A DNA stretch of 64,000 nt from assembly GCA_041649015.1 (NCBI GenBank), contig JBAZNU010000006.1, positions 1-64,000 of the forward strand. Direction: 5' to 3'. Shown here in pieces: positions 17,566 through 25,898 of the stretch. Origin of the DNA: Ignavibacteria bacterium. GTDB taxonomy: Bacteria > Bacteroidota > Ignavibacteria > Tepidaquicellales > Tepidaquicellaceae. The position numbers were made by a program, and so were the translations under genes. A model generated the notes under the pieces. The model was not told the origin of the DNA, did not search any database, and saw only the letters and a list, made by a program, of their open reading frames with translations. Position 1 is the first letter of the stretch; each line of letters begins with the position of its first letter.

Positions 17566-19146
17566 TTAGTTAACTTTCTCAATTATGTAAGCAACAAATC
17601 TTTTATCAATCGATACATACTGATTAATAATCTTATAATCAGGATTCATTTGAAGATCTTCAATTTTTATATCATTTCCAAACTCCGGTCTATATCCATA
17701 GTGATTTTCCCAAACAAGTATCGACCCTATAGGGACTTCATTTATATGTTTTGCGTTAATAGGCAGAAACTTCTGCGGCTCTTTCTTATAATCTTCCATG
17801 AAGAACAGCAATACCGAATGGTTTGTGTAAAAATTACCTTTTAATTCTAATTTATTTAATGATTCTGCAACAGTTTTAACAGTCTGATTCTCAGGCGAAA
17901 GCTTTTTCGGTTTGAAATCAATATAAAGATATAAAACAGAGGATAATAATAAAACAATTGATAATTTATTAAGATAAGCTTGTTTATCTTTCGATGGAAT
18001 AATCAAAGTCGAAACAAAGAATATTGTTATAAAAGCTACCTTTGTATAATCGTCAGTTTCAAGAAGTTTAAAGCCGTCCGATTCCTTAGACAAAAATAAT
18101 AAAGTAATAATGAAAATTAATCCAGTAATCAAATAATGTAATTTCTTATATTTTTCATCTGCAAGATTATTAAAACCCACAATAGCAAATATTATAGCTA
18201 CAGGAGATACATGGAGTAAATATCTCCAGTTTCCGGGATTAGGTCCATTACTCATCATTGTATACATCTGCACTCCGAAAACAGTAATAAATAATAAGTA
18301 CAGCAGAAAATACTTCTCAACATAAGCTTTGTAATTCTTAGTATCTGCTAAGAATCCAAAGAAACCCTGAAGAAATAATAACAAAGTAATCGGACCAACA
18401 ATAAATATATAAACTTTGAAATAATGAAATATACCTTGAGAGTTATATTGCAAACCGGCTACTGCTTTCATTTCAGTTAATACAAACAATGGATCACCTG
18501 TTTTCATCATCCCAAGAATACTGTAAATAACAGGAAATATAGCAATAGATATAGCAGGAAATATTTTTTTGTTGTAAATGAAAATTATTAACAAAATAAA
18601 AGCAAATATAATTAGCTCCTGCCTTATAGTTAAAATATAACCCATTAAAAGACCTGACAGTACATACTTTTCCCGCTTGTAAAGTAAAAGGAATATAACA
18701 ACAAGTAAAGCTGTGAATATTTCAGAATAAGTTCTAAATGAAAGGTCAAAGAATAAGGGCTGTAATGCTAAAAGTAACGCACCGAAAAAAGCATATTTCA
18801 GTTTGTATTCTTTTAGCGACAAAAAAGTAAAGAAAACAGCAAGAGCTGCAATCAAAGAATTGAATAGCAAGACAGCTTTATAGTCTAACAATGCAGGAAG
18901 AATGAGAAATATTTTCCAGCCTGGTTTAGGATTGTTTCCTAGAATAGCAGAAGGATCCACTTGAAACTTGATTGCATTCAGGTATTGAGCGATTTCATCA
19001 TCCTGATAAAAGCCAATAGAAACATTAGATATCCAGTAATAGATTAGAGTTAGAACCGGAATAATCAGCCAGAAATAATTATCAATCTTTTCTTCTATAA
19101 ATGCTTCTTGTTTTACAACTGTTTTTACAAGCTTTGCTTTTGCCAT
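17566..19146 (-). CDS. GT39-like integral membrane glycosyltransferase
   Basis: This 526-residue protein has about a dozen hydrophobic helices. The first extracytoplasmic loop has an acidic cluster QDDEIAQY (about 48-55), the usual catalytic site of GT39/GT83 (PMT/ArnT-like) enzymes. These use polyprenyl-phosphate sugars as donors, which fits the DPM-like gene in the same operon. The C-terminal part is a soluble domain of about 120 residues. Acceptor unknown. It is the first gene of the three-gene minus-strand operon and diverges from the sigma-54 activator with 136 nt between them. Confidence 0.75.
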   Translation of the reverse strand: MAKAKLVKTVVKQEAFIEEKIDNYFWLIIPVLTLIYYWISNVSIGFYQDDEIAQYLNAIKFQVDPSAILGNNPKPGWKIFLILPALLDYKAVLLFNSLIAALAVFFTFLSLKEYKLKYAFFGALLLALQPLFFDLSFRTYSEIFTALLVVIFLLLYKREKYVLSGLLMGYILTIRQELIIFAFILLIIFIYNKKIFPAISIAIFPVIYSILGMMKTGDPLFVLTEMKAVAGLQYNSQGIFHYFKVYIFIVGPITLLLFLQGFFGFLADTKNYKAYVEKYFLLYLLFITVFGVQMYTMMSNGPNPGNWRYLLHVSPVAIIFAIVGFNNLADEKYKKLHYLITGLIFIITLLFLSKESDGFKLLETDDYTKVAFITIFFVSTLIIPSKDKQAYLNKLSIVLLLSSVLYLYIDFKPKKLSPENQTVKTVAESLNKLELKGNFYTNHSVLLFFMEDYKKEPQKFLPINAKHINEVPIGSILVWENHYGYRPEFGNDIKIEDLQMNPDYKIINQYVSIDKRFVAYIIEKVN

Positions 19147-19282
19147 TTGTTGAGTAAAATGAATGAAAAAATATGTAATTATTTGAAAGTATTAAAGGAT
19201 AAAAGCAGGATATTGGTAATAAAATTTAACATTCGAATTAACTTTAATAAGCTTTTGCTGAATGTTATATTAGTATTTTATT

Positions 19283-20389
19283 ATGAAATTATTAGGTAAT
19301 TCAATACAAATTAAGGAAATAAATGAGGTAATTCAGCAGGTTGCACCTACTGATATTAGTGTATTGATTACCGGAGAGAGCGGAACAGGGAAAGAACTTG
19401 TAGCAAATTCTATTCATAGTTTTAGCAAAAGGAAGGATAAACCATTTATAACTGTAAATTGCGGTGCTATTCCAGAAGGAATAATAGAAAGCGAACTATT
19501 TGGTCACCAAAAAGGAGCTTTCACGGGTGCAATTGAATCACGTTCAGGATATTTTGAGATGGCGGATAATGGTACTATATTCCTTGATGAAATTGGCGAT
19601 ATGCCTCTTGCCACCCAGGTGAAAATTCTTAGGGTCCTTGAATCCGGAGAATTCATGAAAGTTGGCGGGAGTAAAAAAGTATTTGTTGATGTTAGAGTGA
19701 TTGCGGCCACAAATAAAAACTTGGAGGTTGAGGTAATTAATAAGAACTTCAGGGAAGACTTATATTTTAGATTAAGGTCTGTCAACATTAATATACCTCC
19801 GCTTCGTGAACGAAGGACTGATATCAAAGTTTTATTCGATAAATTCGTTGACGATATATGCAATAAAAACAACATAGGCTTTGCGGGAATTAATGACGAT
19901 GCACTCGATTATATTGTAAACTATGTTTGGTATGGGAATGTAAGAGAATTAAAAAATTTCTGTGAAAGTATTATTGTATTAAATCCAAACAAAGTTATCG
20001 GGATTGATGATGTAAAAAGGAATCTTCACTCTGTTAACTTTGAGACTCGTCCACTTCCTGCCATACCAAACGCTTCAAGAGATCTGAATGAAAAAGATTT
20101 AATAATCAGAGGACTTATTGAATTGAAAACAGATATTCTTGAAGTGAAAGATTTAATCCGAAATAGAAATTTTGATATTAATGATAACATGAGGAATGAT
20201 GGGTTTTATATAAACAAAAATGAGATTGAACTAATGAACGGTGAGGATATTGAAAGAGAACTTATTAAGTATTTATTAAAGTTGCATAATTGGGATGTAA
20301 ATAAAGTTTCAGATAATTTGAGTCAATCAAAAAGAAATATATACAGGAAAATTAATAAGTATAACATAAACAGATATGGTAATGATTAA
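19283..20389 (+). CDS. Sigma-54-dependent AAA+ activator lacking an N-terminal sensor
   Basis: This 368-residue bacterial enhancer-binding protein has Walker A GESGTGKE (31-38), the sigma-54 contact loop GAFTGA (78-83), and Walker B GTIFLDE (97-103). It ends in a Fis-type helix-turn-helix (about 335-365). The AAA+ domain starts at residue 1, and an in-frame TAG lies just upstream, so the absence of a receiver or GAF domain is real, as in PspF. A linker of about 70 residues separates ATPase and HTH. It overlaps lptE by 8 bases; that pairing, as I recall, recurs in the Bacteroidetes/Chlorobi group. I could not find a clear sigma-54 promoter nearby. Confidence 0.93.
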   Translation: MKLLGNSIQIKEINEVIQQVAPTDISVLITGESGTGKELVANSIHSFSKRKDKPFITVNCGAIPEGIIESELFGHQKGAFTGAIESRSGYFEMADNGTIFLDEIGDMPLATQVKILRVLESGEFMKVGGSKKVFVDVRVIAATNKNLEVEVINKNFREDLYFRLRSVNINIPPLRERRTDIKVLFDKFVDDICNKNNIGFAGINDDALDYIVNYVWYGNVRELKNFCESIIVLNPNKVIGIDDVKRNLHSVNFETRPLPAIPNASRDLNEKDLIIRGLIELKTDILEVKDLIRNRNFDINDNMRNDGFYINKNEIELMNGEDIERELIKYLLKLHNWDVNKVSDNLSQSKRNIYRKINKYNINRYGND

Positions 20390-20891
20390 ATTTATATCAT
20401 ATTTATTTATATTATTCTTAGCTATCAACTTGTTATCTTGCGGTGTTTACAGCTTCAGAGGAAATAGTCCTCCTGAAGGAATCAAAACCGTAGCCGTTCC
20501 TTTGTTTTTGGACAATTCCGGTTACGCTGAAGCAGGTATAAAAGAGCAATTCACGGAACTTCTTAAAAATAAGATTATTGGGGATAACACATTAAAGCTA
20601 GTTGATAAAACAAAAGCTGATGGATTGCTTACTTGTACAATAAGTTCCATAAAAGACGAAGCTTTAGTAATAAGCGGTTCGGAAAATGTGACTAAACGCA
20701 AAGTAACTATTTCGGTGACGGTTATATTCGATAACTTAAAGAAACAAACGAAAATATGGGAAAGAACTTTTGAAAACTGGGGTGAATACAATTCATCATC
20801 AAATTCCTTTTCCGAAAGAGAAGCTGGTATTGTGGTTGCACGCGAGAAAATTACTGAAGATATTTTAAACGATATTATATCAAACTGGTAA
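20382..20891 (+). CDS. lptE: LptE-like outer-membrane lipoprotein
   Basis: LptE plugs the LptD barrel that inserts lipopolysaccharide in the outer membrane. The product is a 169-residue lipoprotein with lipobox INLLSC (Cys20). The conserved start GVYSFRGNSPPEGIKTVAVP is followed by an EQFTELLKNKI helix. A start at 20376 is also possible, adding two residues. The gene overlaps the sigma-54 activator and is followed after one base by a glycosyltransferase, so envelope functions are grouped here. Sequence conservation is low in this family, but the N-terminal pattern and size fit. Confidence 0.85.
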   Translation: MIKFISYLFILFLAINLLSCGVYSFRGNSPPEGIKTVAVPLFLDNSGYAEAGIKEQFTELLKNKIIGDNTLKLVDKTKADGLLTCTISSIKDEALVISGSENVTKRKVTISVTVIFDNLKKQTKIWERTFENWGEYNSSSNSFSEREAGIVVAREKITEDILNDIISNW

Positions 20892-20892
20892 A

Positions 20893-22398
20893 ATGAAGAT
20901 TGAAACAGTTATATTAATCACTTACATAGGATCTCTGACATTGCTGTTCTTCTTTGCAAGTCATGGCTTTAGTATGATATATCTTTACTTTAAGACATTT
21001 AATAAGAGAACCGAAAATATTAATGAGAAAGACTTTGAAATTAATAACTACCCGTTTGTGACTATACAATTGCCACTCTACAACGAAAAGTATGTAATTT
21101 GCAGGCTGATTGATGCAACACTTCGGATAGAATATCCAAAAGATAAGTTAGAAGTACAAATACTTGATGATTCTACAGATGATACAAAGGATATTATCGA
21201 GGAACACATTAAGAAATATAAGGAATTGGGATTTACTGTAAATCATATACACAGAACTAACAGACAAGGTTACAAAGCTGGGGCCTTAAAGGAAGGACTA
21301 AAAATAGCACTGGGTGAATACGTAGCAATATTTGATGCTGATTTTATACCAAGGAAGAATTTCCTGAAAAGAACAATCCCGTATTTTCTCAAGAATGATA
21401 GGATTGGATTAGTTCAAACAAGATGGGAACATTTGAACAGAGATTATTCCGTTTTAACAAAAACACAAGCAATCGCACTTGACGGACACTTCGTCATCGA
21501 GCAAGCGGTAAGGAACAGAGCAGGATTCTTTATTAATTTTAACGGCACGGGTGGTGTCTGGAGGAAATCCTGTATAGAAGATGCAGGTAATTGGGAGGCT
21601 GATACTTTAACCGAAGACCTTGATTTATCGTACAGGGCACAAATGAAAGGCTGGGAATTAAAATATCTTGTAAACTTTACTTCACCGGCAGAGCTTCCAG
21701 CTGATATTAATGCTTTAAGGTCGCAACAGTTCAGATGGACAAAAGGGGCGATTGAAACTGCAAAGAAGATTTACCCAAAAGTTTTAAAATCGGATCTGCC
21801 TTTTAGAGAGAAAATTCAGTCATTCATACATCTTTGGAGTAACATTGCGTATCCATTTATTCTAATAGCAGCATTACTGAGTCCGCTTGTTACAATTATT
21901 AAAGAAACGGGTGAATACGATGATGTTTATAAATTTATGTCGTTCTTTATTTTTGCATTCGTCAGTTCTATGATGTTTTACTTATATTCTCAGAAAGATA
22001 TTTATCCAGATTGGCAACAGAGAATAATTTATTTCCCTGTGTTTATGATGGGAAGTATGGGATTAGCGGTTAATAATACTAAAGCCGTCTGGGAAGGACT
22101 TATTAATAAAAAAAGTGAATTTGTTAGAACACCAAAATATAAAATTGTGAACGAGAACGATACGGTACATGATAAGAAATACCACACAAAGAAAATACCT
22201 TTTATAGCTTTTATTGAAGGCATATTGTCAATTTACTTATTTACTGGGGTTGGTATATCGATTTATTATGCCCAAATTGCCTCTATTCCTTTTCAACTTA
22301 TGTTTGCTTTAGGATTTGGTACAATATCGTTTTTGTCCATCAAGCAAATAGTAACTCATAACAGAGCAAAACTAATGGAACTAAAGCCAAATGCTTAA
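20893..22398 (+). CDS. Membrane GT2, cellulose-synthase-like processive glycosyltransferase
   Basis: This 501-residue protein has one N-terminal membrane helix. A cytoplasmic GT2 domain carries the D, DxD, D, QxxRW set: DDSTDDT, DADFIPR, TLTEDLDLSYR and QQFRWTKG. Four or more C-terminal helices follow. This is the layout of BcsA/CslA-type enzymes that extend beta-linked polysaccharides; no PilZ domain is present. Similar proteins are often called beta-mannan or glucan synthases, but the sugar cannot be read from sequence. It is in an operon with lptE and a TPR-like protein, overlapping the latter by 8 bases. Confidence 0.9.
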   Translation: MKIETVILITYIGSLTLLFFFASHGFSMIYLYFKTFNKRTENINEKDFEINNYPFVTIQLPLYNEKYVICRLIDATLRIEYPKDKLEVQILDDSTDDTKDIIEEHIKKYKELGFTVNHIHRTNRQGYKAGALKEGLKIALGEYVAIFDADFIPRKNFLKRTIPYFLKNDRIGLVQTRWEHLNRDYSVLTKTQAIALDGHFVIEQAVRNRAGFFINFNGTGGVWRKSCIEDAGNWEADTLTEDLDLSYRAQMKGWELKYLVNFTSPAELPADINALRSQQFRWTKGAIETAKKIYPKVLKSDLPFREKIQSFIHLWSNIAYPFILIAALLSPLVTIIKETGEYDDVYKFMSFFIFAFVSSMMFYLYSQKDIYPDWQQRIIYFPVFMMGSMGLAVNNTKAVWEGLINKKSEFVRTPKYKIVNENDTVHDKKYHTKKIPFIAFIEGILSIYLFTGVGISIYYAQIASIPFQLMFALGFGTISFLSIKQIVTHNRAKLMELKPNA

Positions 22399-23164
22399 TC
22401 TTGATAACTACATTGCATTTTTAAAAGAGAAGCTTGAGGACAATCCTTTTTCACCTTTACTTATTAAACTTGCAAATTTATATTTCTTTAATGAACGCTA
22501 TGATAATTGCATTAAAATATGCAATATGATTATAGAGCTTTACCCATTTTATCTGTCACCAAGAATATTAAAAATACGTGCTTTAATAAAGCTTGAATAT
22601 TACAATGAAGCAGAAACAGAATTATATAATATTGAGGATAAAATACAAAACAAGGAATTAATTGACCTTCTGCATACTTCAATAGATGAATTCCGCTCAA
22701 AACAAACGCAGGCAAAGATATTTTACAATGAAATGTTGTCCGATCTTGATAAATTTGAGGACTATGAAGAATATTTCAAAGATTTGAGTTTCTGCAAATC
22801 ATTACCAGAAAGCAGCAACCCTGAACTTACTTTTATAGATAGTGAATTCTTATTAACGATTGAGAATGATGATAATTTTATTAGTTTTAAAGATGGAATC
22901 GAAAAGATGTCTTTAGATTTGCATCAGAATAAGAATAGGTCAAAACTTGAGGAAGAGTTGAAACGGAATAATATTCCAGCACAAAACAATAAAGACAGCC
23001 TAATCGGTAATGTAAAAATAATAACCGAAACGATTGCTGATGTCATGGCAAAGCAAGGACTTAATAAAGAAGCATTTGATGCATATTCATTACTACTAAG
23101 GGCAGGACACAAGAACAAAAAAAACATTCTTGACAAAATAGCTGAGTTAGAACGTCGGATGTAA
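22391..23164 (+). CDS. TPR-like protein of unknown function
   Basis: This 257-residue, mostly helical protein has degenerate tetratricopeptide-like helix pairs over the first 110 residues (for example PLLIKLANLYFFNERYDNCI). A second such motif lies near the C-terminus (KQGLNKEAFDAYSLLLR). The middle is charged and low in pattern. There is no signal peptide. It is translationally coupled to the membrane GT2 upstream and may act as its cytoplasmic partner, which is inference from position only. Confidence 0.7.
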   Translation: MLNLDNYIAFLKEKLEDNPFSPLLIKLANLYFFNERYDNCIKICNMIIELYPFYLSPRILKIRALIKLEYYNEAETELYNIEDKIQNKELIDLLHTSIDEFRSKQTQAKIFYNEMLSDLDKFEDYEEYFKDLSFCKSLPESSNPELTFIDSEFLLTIENDDNFISFKDGIEKMSLDLHQNKNRSKLEEELKRNNIPAQNNKDSLIGNVKIITETIADVMAKQGLNKEAFDAYSLLLRAGHKNKKNILDKIAELERRM

Positions 23165-23176
23165 AATCAATCGTTA

Positions 23177-24739
23177 CTACACTTCAGGAATCGCAGGATT
23201 AACTAAGACAACTTTTTCCTTTTCCATAACTACTGATCCCTGTTTGAAGCCTTTTCTCTTCTTAACATACTTCTTTTCAGTATATGCAACCGGAATATTT
23301 CTCCCTTTCCTTGCTTTACTGTAATAAGCTGCAATCTCAGCTGCTTTTATAACATATTCCTTCTCTGGTTTTTGATTTTTGTCAAGTAACTTTAATGTTG
23401 TATGAGAACCGCTGAATCCTCTAACATGAAACCAGTAGTCATACTGATTGGTATATTTCATTGTAAGCAAATCATTACTGGCACTATCTTTTCCAACCCA
23501 CACTTCATACTTGTCGCTTAATTTAAAGATTCTGAAGGGTAATTTCTCAGAATTACTAATTTTAGTTTCTATATTATCCATCTTTCTTAATATTTTGAAA
23601 TTTTCTTCCTTCTCGAGTTCATCACGCTTTTTTATAAGTGATTCTCTTTCTGATATCAATAACATCATTTTTCTATTAAGAGATTCAACAGAGCTTTTTA
23701 GTCCTTTGTATTTTGTGTAATAATGATTTGCATTTTCCTGAGTTGACAGTTTAGGATTCAGTTTTATTTTACGGATTTCTTTATTTTCATCAATATATTC
23801 ATATAACTCTGAGCCGAATTTAATATTATGTATATTAGCTAATAAGATATCACCGATGATTTTGAAGAGATGTGAATTCTTAGTCTTATCAATTGCCTTT
23901 TTTATATTTTCTATTTTAGTCTCTGCTCTTTTTAATTCAGTATTTAATTTTCTAAGCAGTTTATTCTTAACTTCTTTTTTCTCATATAAAGATTTATACT
24001 TTCTGTAGTAGTTAATTATGAGTAAATTAATACTTTCATATTCTGACTTTTCGTATTCACTATAGGCAGAAAGGCTGATTAGCGAAGGTACTAAAACATC
24101 ATTATTCGTGTATAAATAATAATTATTTGAATCAGAAATCGCTGAAATTAATTTGTTGATTATTCTATCGTGATCTTTTATGTTTATATCAACTTTAGAA
24201 AGCTCTCCTTCAAGTTCATGCTTATAATATTTACCTAAATAATTATATTTACTTTTTATTATATCTTGAATGGATTGAGGGACAGTTTGCACAGATGCCT
24301 GTGGTATGTTAATAATCGATTCAACATTTTTTCCAATGAAGTCAGATTTCTCTTTGTAGGAATCTGTAATAATTTCTTCCTTAACGATAAAAATATTTGA
24401 TTTATCGGGTACTGCGTAGAATACTAAAGAATTACCATCACTAAGAAGCAGTGAAACTATTCTATTCTTCTCAACAATTGAAACAGATTTTATTAATTTA
24501 GATTTTATTGACGGAAAGATGCGTAATACATTCTTTTTGGGAATGACTTTAGATTTTTCTATAAAAAGGGTTTCGAGATTCTTTTCAAGTACTATCTTAA
24601 GATACCTGTATTCGGCAGATTTAAGAAGGATTGTTACACAGTTCTTTTCGACAATAAGAGAATCTTCAACGGAATAATTGAGCAATTCTTTGTTTAGGAA
24701 TTCTGATTGTGCTTTAAGAATAAAATAATTGTTAATCAA
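23177..24739 (-). CDS. rqcH: NFACT-family ribosome quality-control protein (RqcH/Rqc2-like)
   Basis: RqcH binds stalled 50S-peptidyl-tRNA complexes and directs Ala tailing. The 520-residue protein has an NFACT-N domain at the start, a long coiled coil (about 240-400), and an NFACT-R domain (YDYWFHVRGFSGSHTTLKL). A basic C-terminus follows (KKYVKKRKGFKQGSV). The start is TTG at 24739, supported because the NFACT-N homology begins there. Where family members usually have the functional Asp-Arg pair, this protein reads Asn92-Arg93 (EKNRIV). It lies 18 nt after atpG, so it is probably transcribed with the atp operon, an unusual partner. Confidence 0.85.
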   Translation of the reverse strand: MINNYFILKAQSEFLNKELLNYSVEDSLIVEKNCVTILLKSAEYRYLKIVLEKNLETLFIEKSKVIPKKNVLRIFPSIKSKLIKSVSIVEKNRIVSLLLSDGNSLVFYAVPDKSNIFIVKEEIITDSYKEKSDFIGKNVESIINIPQASVQTVPQSIQDIIKSKYNYLGKYYKHELEGELSKVDINIKDHDRIINKLISAISDSNNYYLYTNNDVLVPSLISLSAYSEYEKSEYESINLLIINYYRKYKSLYEKKEVKNKLLRKLNTELKRAETKIENIKKAIDKTKNSHLFKIIGDILLANIHNIKFGSELYEYIDENKEIRKIKLNPKLSTQENANHYYTKYKGLKSSVESLNRKMMLLISERESLIKKRDELEKEENFKILRKMDNIETKISNSEKLPFRIFKLSDKYEVWVGKDSASNDLLTMKYTNQYDYWFHVRGFSGSHTTLKLLDKNQKPEKEYVIKAAEIAAYYSKARKGRNIPVAYTEKKYVKKRKGFKQGSVVMEKEKVVLVNPAIPEV

Positions 24740-24757
24740 ACAAGAACAATTGTCTTT

Positions 24758-25621
24758 TTATCCCTTTTGCAGGGCTTCAGCACCACTTACAATTTCAAGT
24801 AGTTCTGTTGTGATAGATTCTTGGCGTGCACGATTATAATTCAGATTAAGCTCTTTAATTACGTCACCAGCATTGTTCGAGGCTGTCTCCATAGCTGTCA
24901 TTCTGGCACCCTGTTCAGACGCATTAGACTCAAGTAGAGCTTTCCAGAACATAATGTTCAATTCTTTCGGAATGAGTTCGAACAAAATATTTTTAGAATC
25001 GGGTTCGAATATGAAGTCAATATTTCGGGATGTAAAATCACTTTCGGAGTTTTTCTTGAACGGAAGGAAAGTATCCGTAACAATATTTTGTTTGATTATT
25101 GATTTAAATTCGTTGTATATAATTTCTATAAAGTCGTATTCACCTTTCAAATAAAGGTTTTTAAGGTAATTAACAATTTCCGTGGATGTCTGAATGTTTA
25201 AATTCTGAAAAACGCTAGGATAGTTCTTAATTAAATTGTATTTCCGTTTAGAGAAAAAATCAAAACCTTTTTTACCAATGGTTATCATTGCAGTATCTTT
25301 TCCAATATTTTCGAGATGAGCAACTGTATGTTTTATGATATTAGAGTTAAAAGCACCGCATAGTCCCCTGTCTGAGGCAATCAAGACTACGAGACGTTTC
25401 TTAATTTCCCTTTCCTGAATCAGAGGATGATTCGAAATATCATTTAAATTAACAAGTTCACTCATAAGACTGCTAAGTTTACTCGCATAAGGTCTGGTTG
25501 AAATTATTCTATCCTGTGCTTTGCGTACTTTAGCAGCAGCAACCATTTTCATTGCCTTAGTTATCTTCTGAATATTCTTTACCGCATTCAAGCGGATTCT
25601 TATTTCTTTAAGTGTAGCCAA
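24758..25621 (-). CDS. atpG: F1 ATP synthase gamma subunit
   Basis: This is the central rotor shaft of F1. The 287-residue protein has the typical N-terminal helix (ATLKEIRIRLNAVKNIQKIT) and C-terminal helix (RQESITTELLEIVSGAEAL) that together form the coiled coil inside the alpha/beta ring. Spacing to the small gene upstream is 3 nt. It is the last ATP synthase gene of this operon; beta and epsilon are absent. Confidence 0.96.
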   Translation of the reverse strand: MATLKEIRIRLNAVKNIQKITKAMKMVAAAKVRKAQDRIISTRPYASKLSSLMSELVNLNDISNHPLIQEREIKKRLVVLIASDRGLCGAFNSNIIKHTVAHLENIGKDTAMITIGKKGFDFFSKRKYNLIKNYPSVFQNLNIQTSTEIVNYLKNLYLKGEYDFIEIIYNEFKSIIKQNIVTDTFLPFKKNSESDFTSRNIDFIFEPDSKNILFELIPKELNIMFWKALLESNASEQGARMTAMETASNNAGDVIKELNLNYNRARQESITTELLEIVSGAEALQKG

Positions 25622-25624
25622 CTC

Positions 25625-25894
25625 TCAGTTAATTCCTTTTTCATTTAATTTCTTCATTATTAATTCTTCGAGAACCTTAAAGTTAACTTTTGAAGAATTT
25701 GGTTTCGCTTGTACGATCGCATCATAAAGTGAGCCTATTTCCTTTTCAAAATATAAGTTAACGCAAAAACTAAGTCTGTTTCTTTCATTATCCTCTATTA
25801 TAACATCTTTAAGTTCATCGATAGCAGAATAAAGTCTTTTAATTTTAACTGAATCATCGAAATAGTTTACTTCTGCGGGTGCTTTAGTTGTCAT
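25625..25894 (-). CDS. Unknown 89-residue protein between atpA and atpG
   Basis: The gene fits tightly in the atp operon: 4 nt after atpA and 3 nt before atpG, with an ATG start. The product is soluble, charged and probably helical (for example KRLYSAIDELKDVIIEDNERN and LEELIMKKLNEKG). It has no signal, membrane segment or Cys pair. I do not recognise a family. In most bacteria atpG follows atpA directly, so this is an insertion. A role in assembly or regulation of F1 is only suggested by position. Confidence 0.75.
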   Translation of the reverse strand: MTTKAPAEVNYFDDSVKIKRLYSAIDELKDVIIEDNERNRLSFCVNLYFEKEIGSLYDAIVQAKPNSSKVNFKVLEELIMKKLNEKGIN

Positions 25895-25898
25895 AGAA

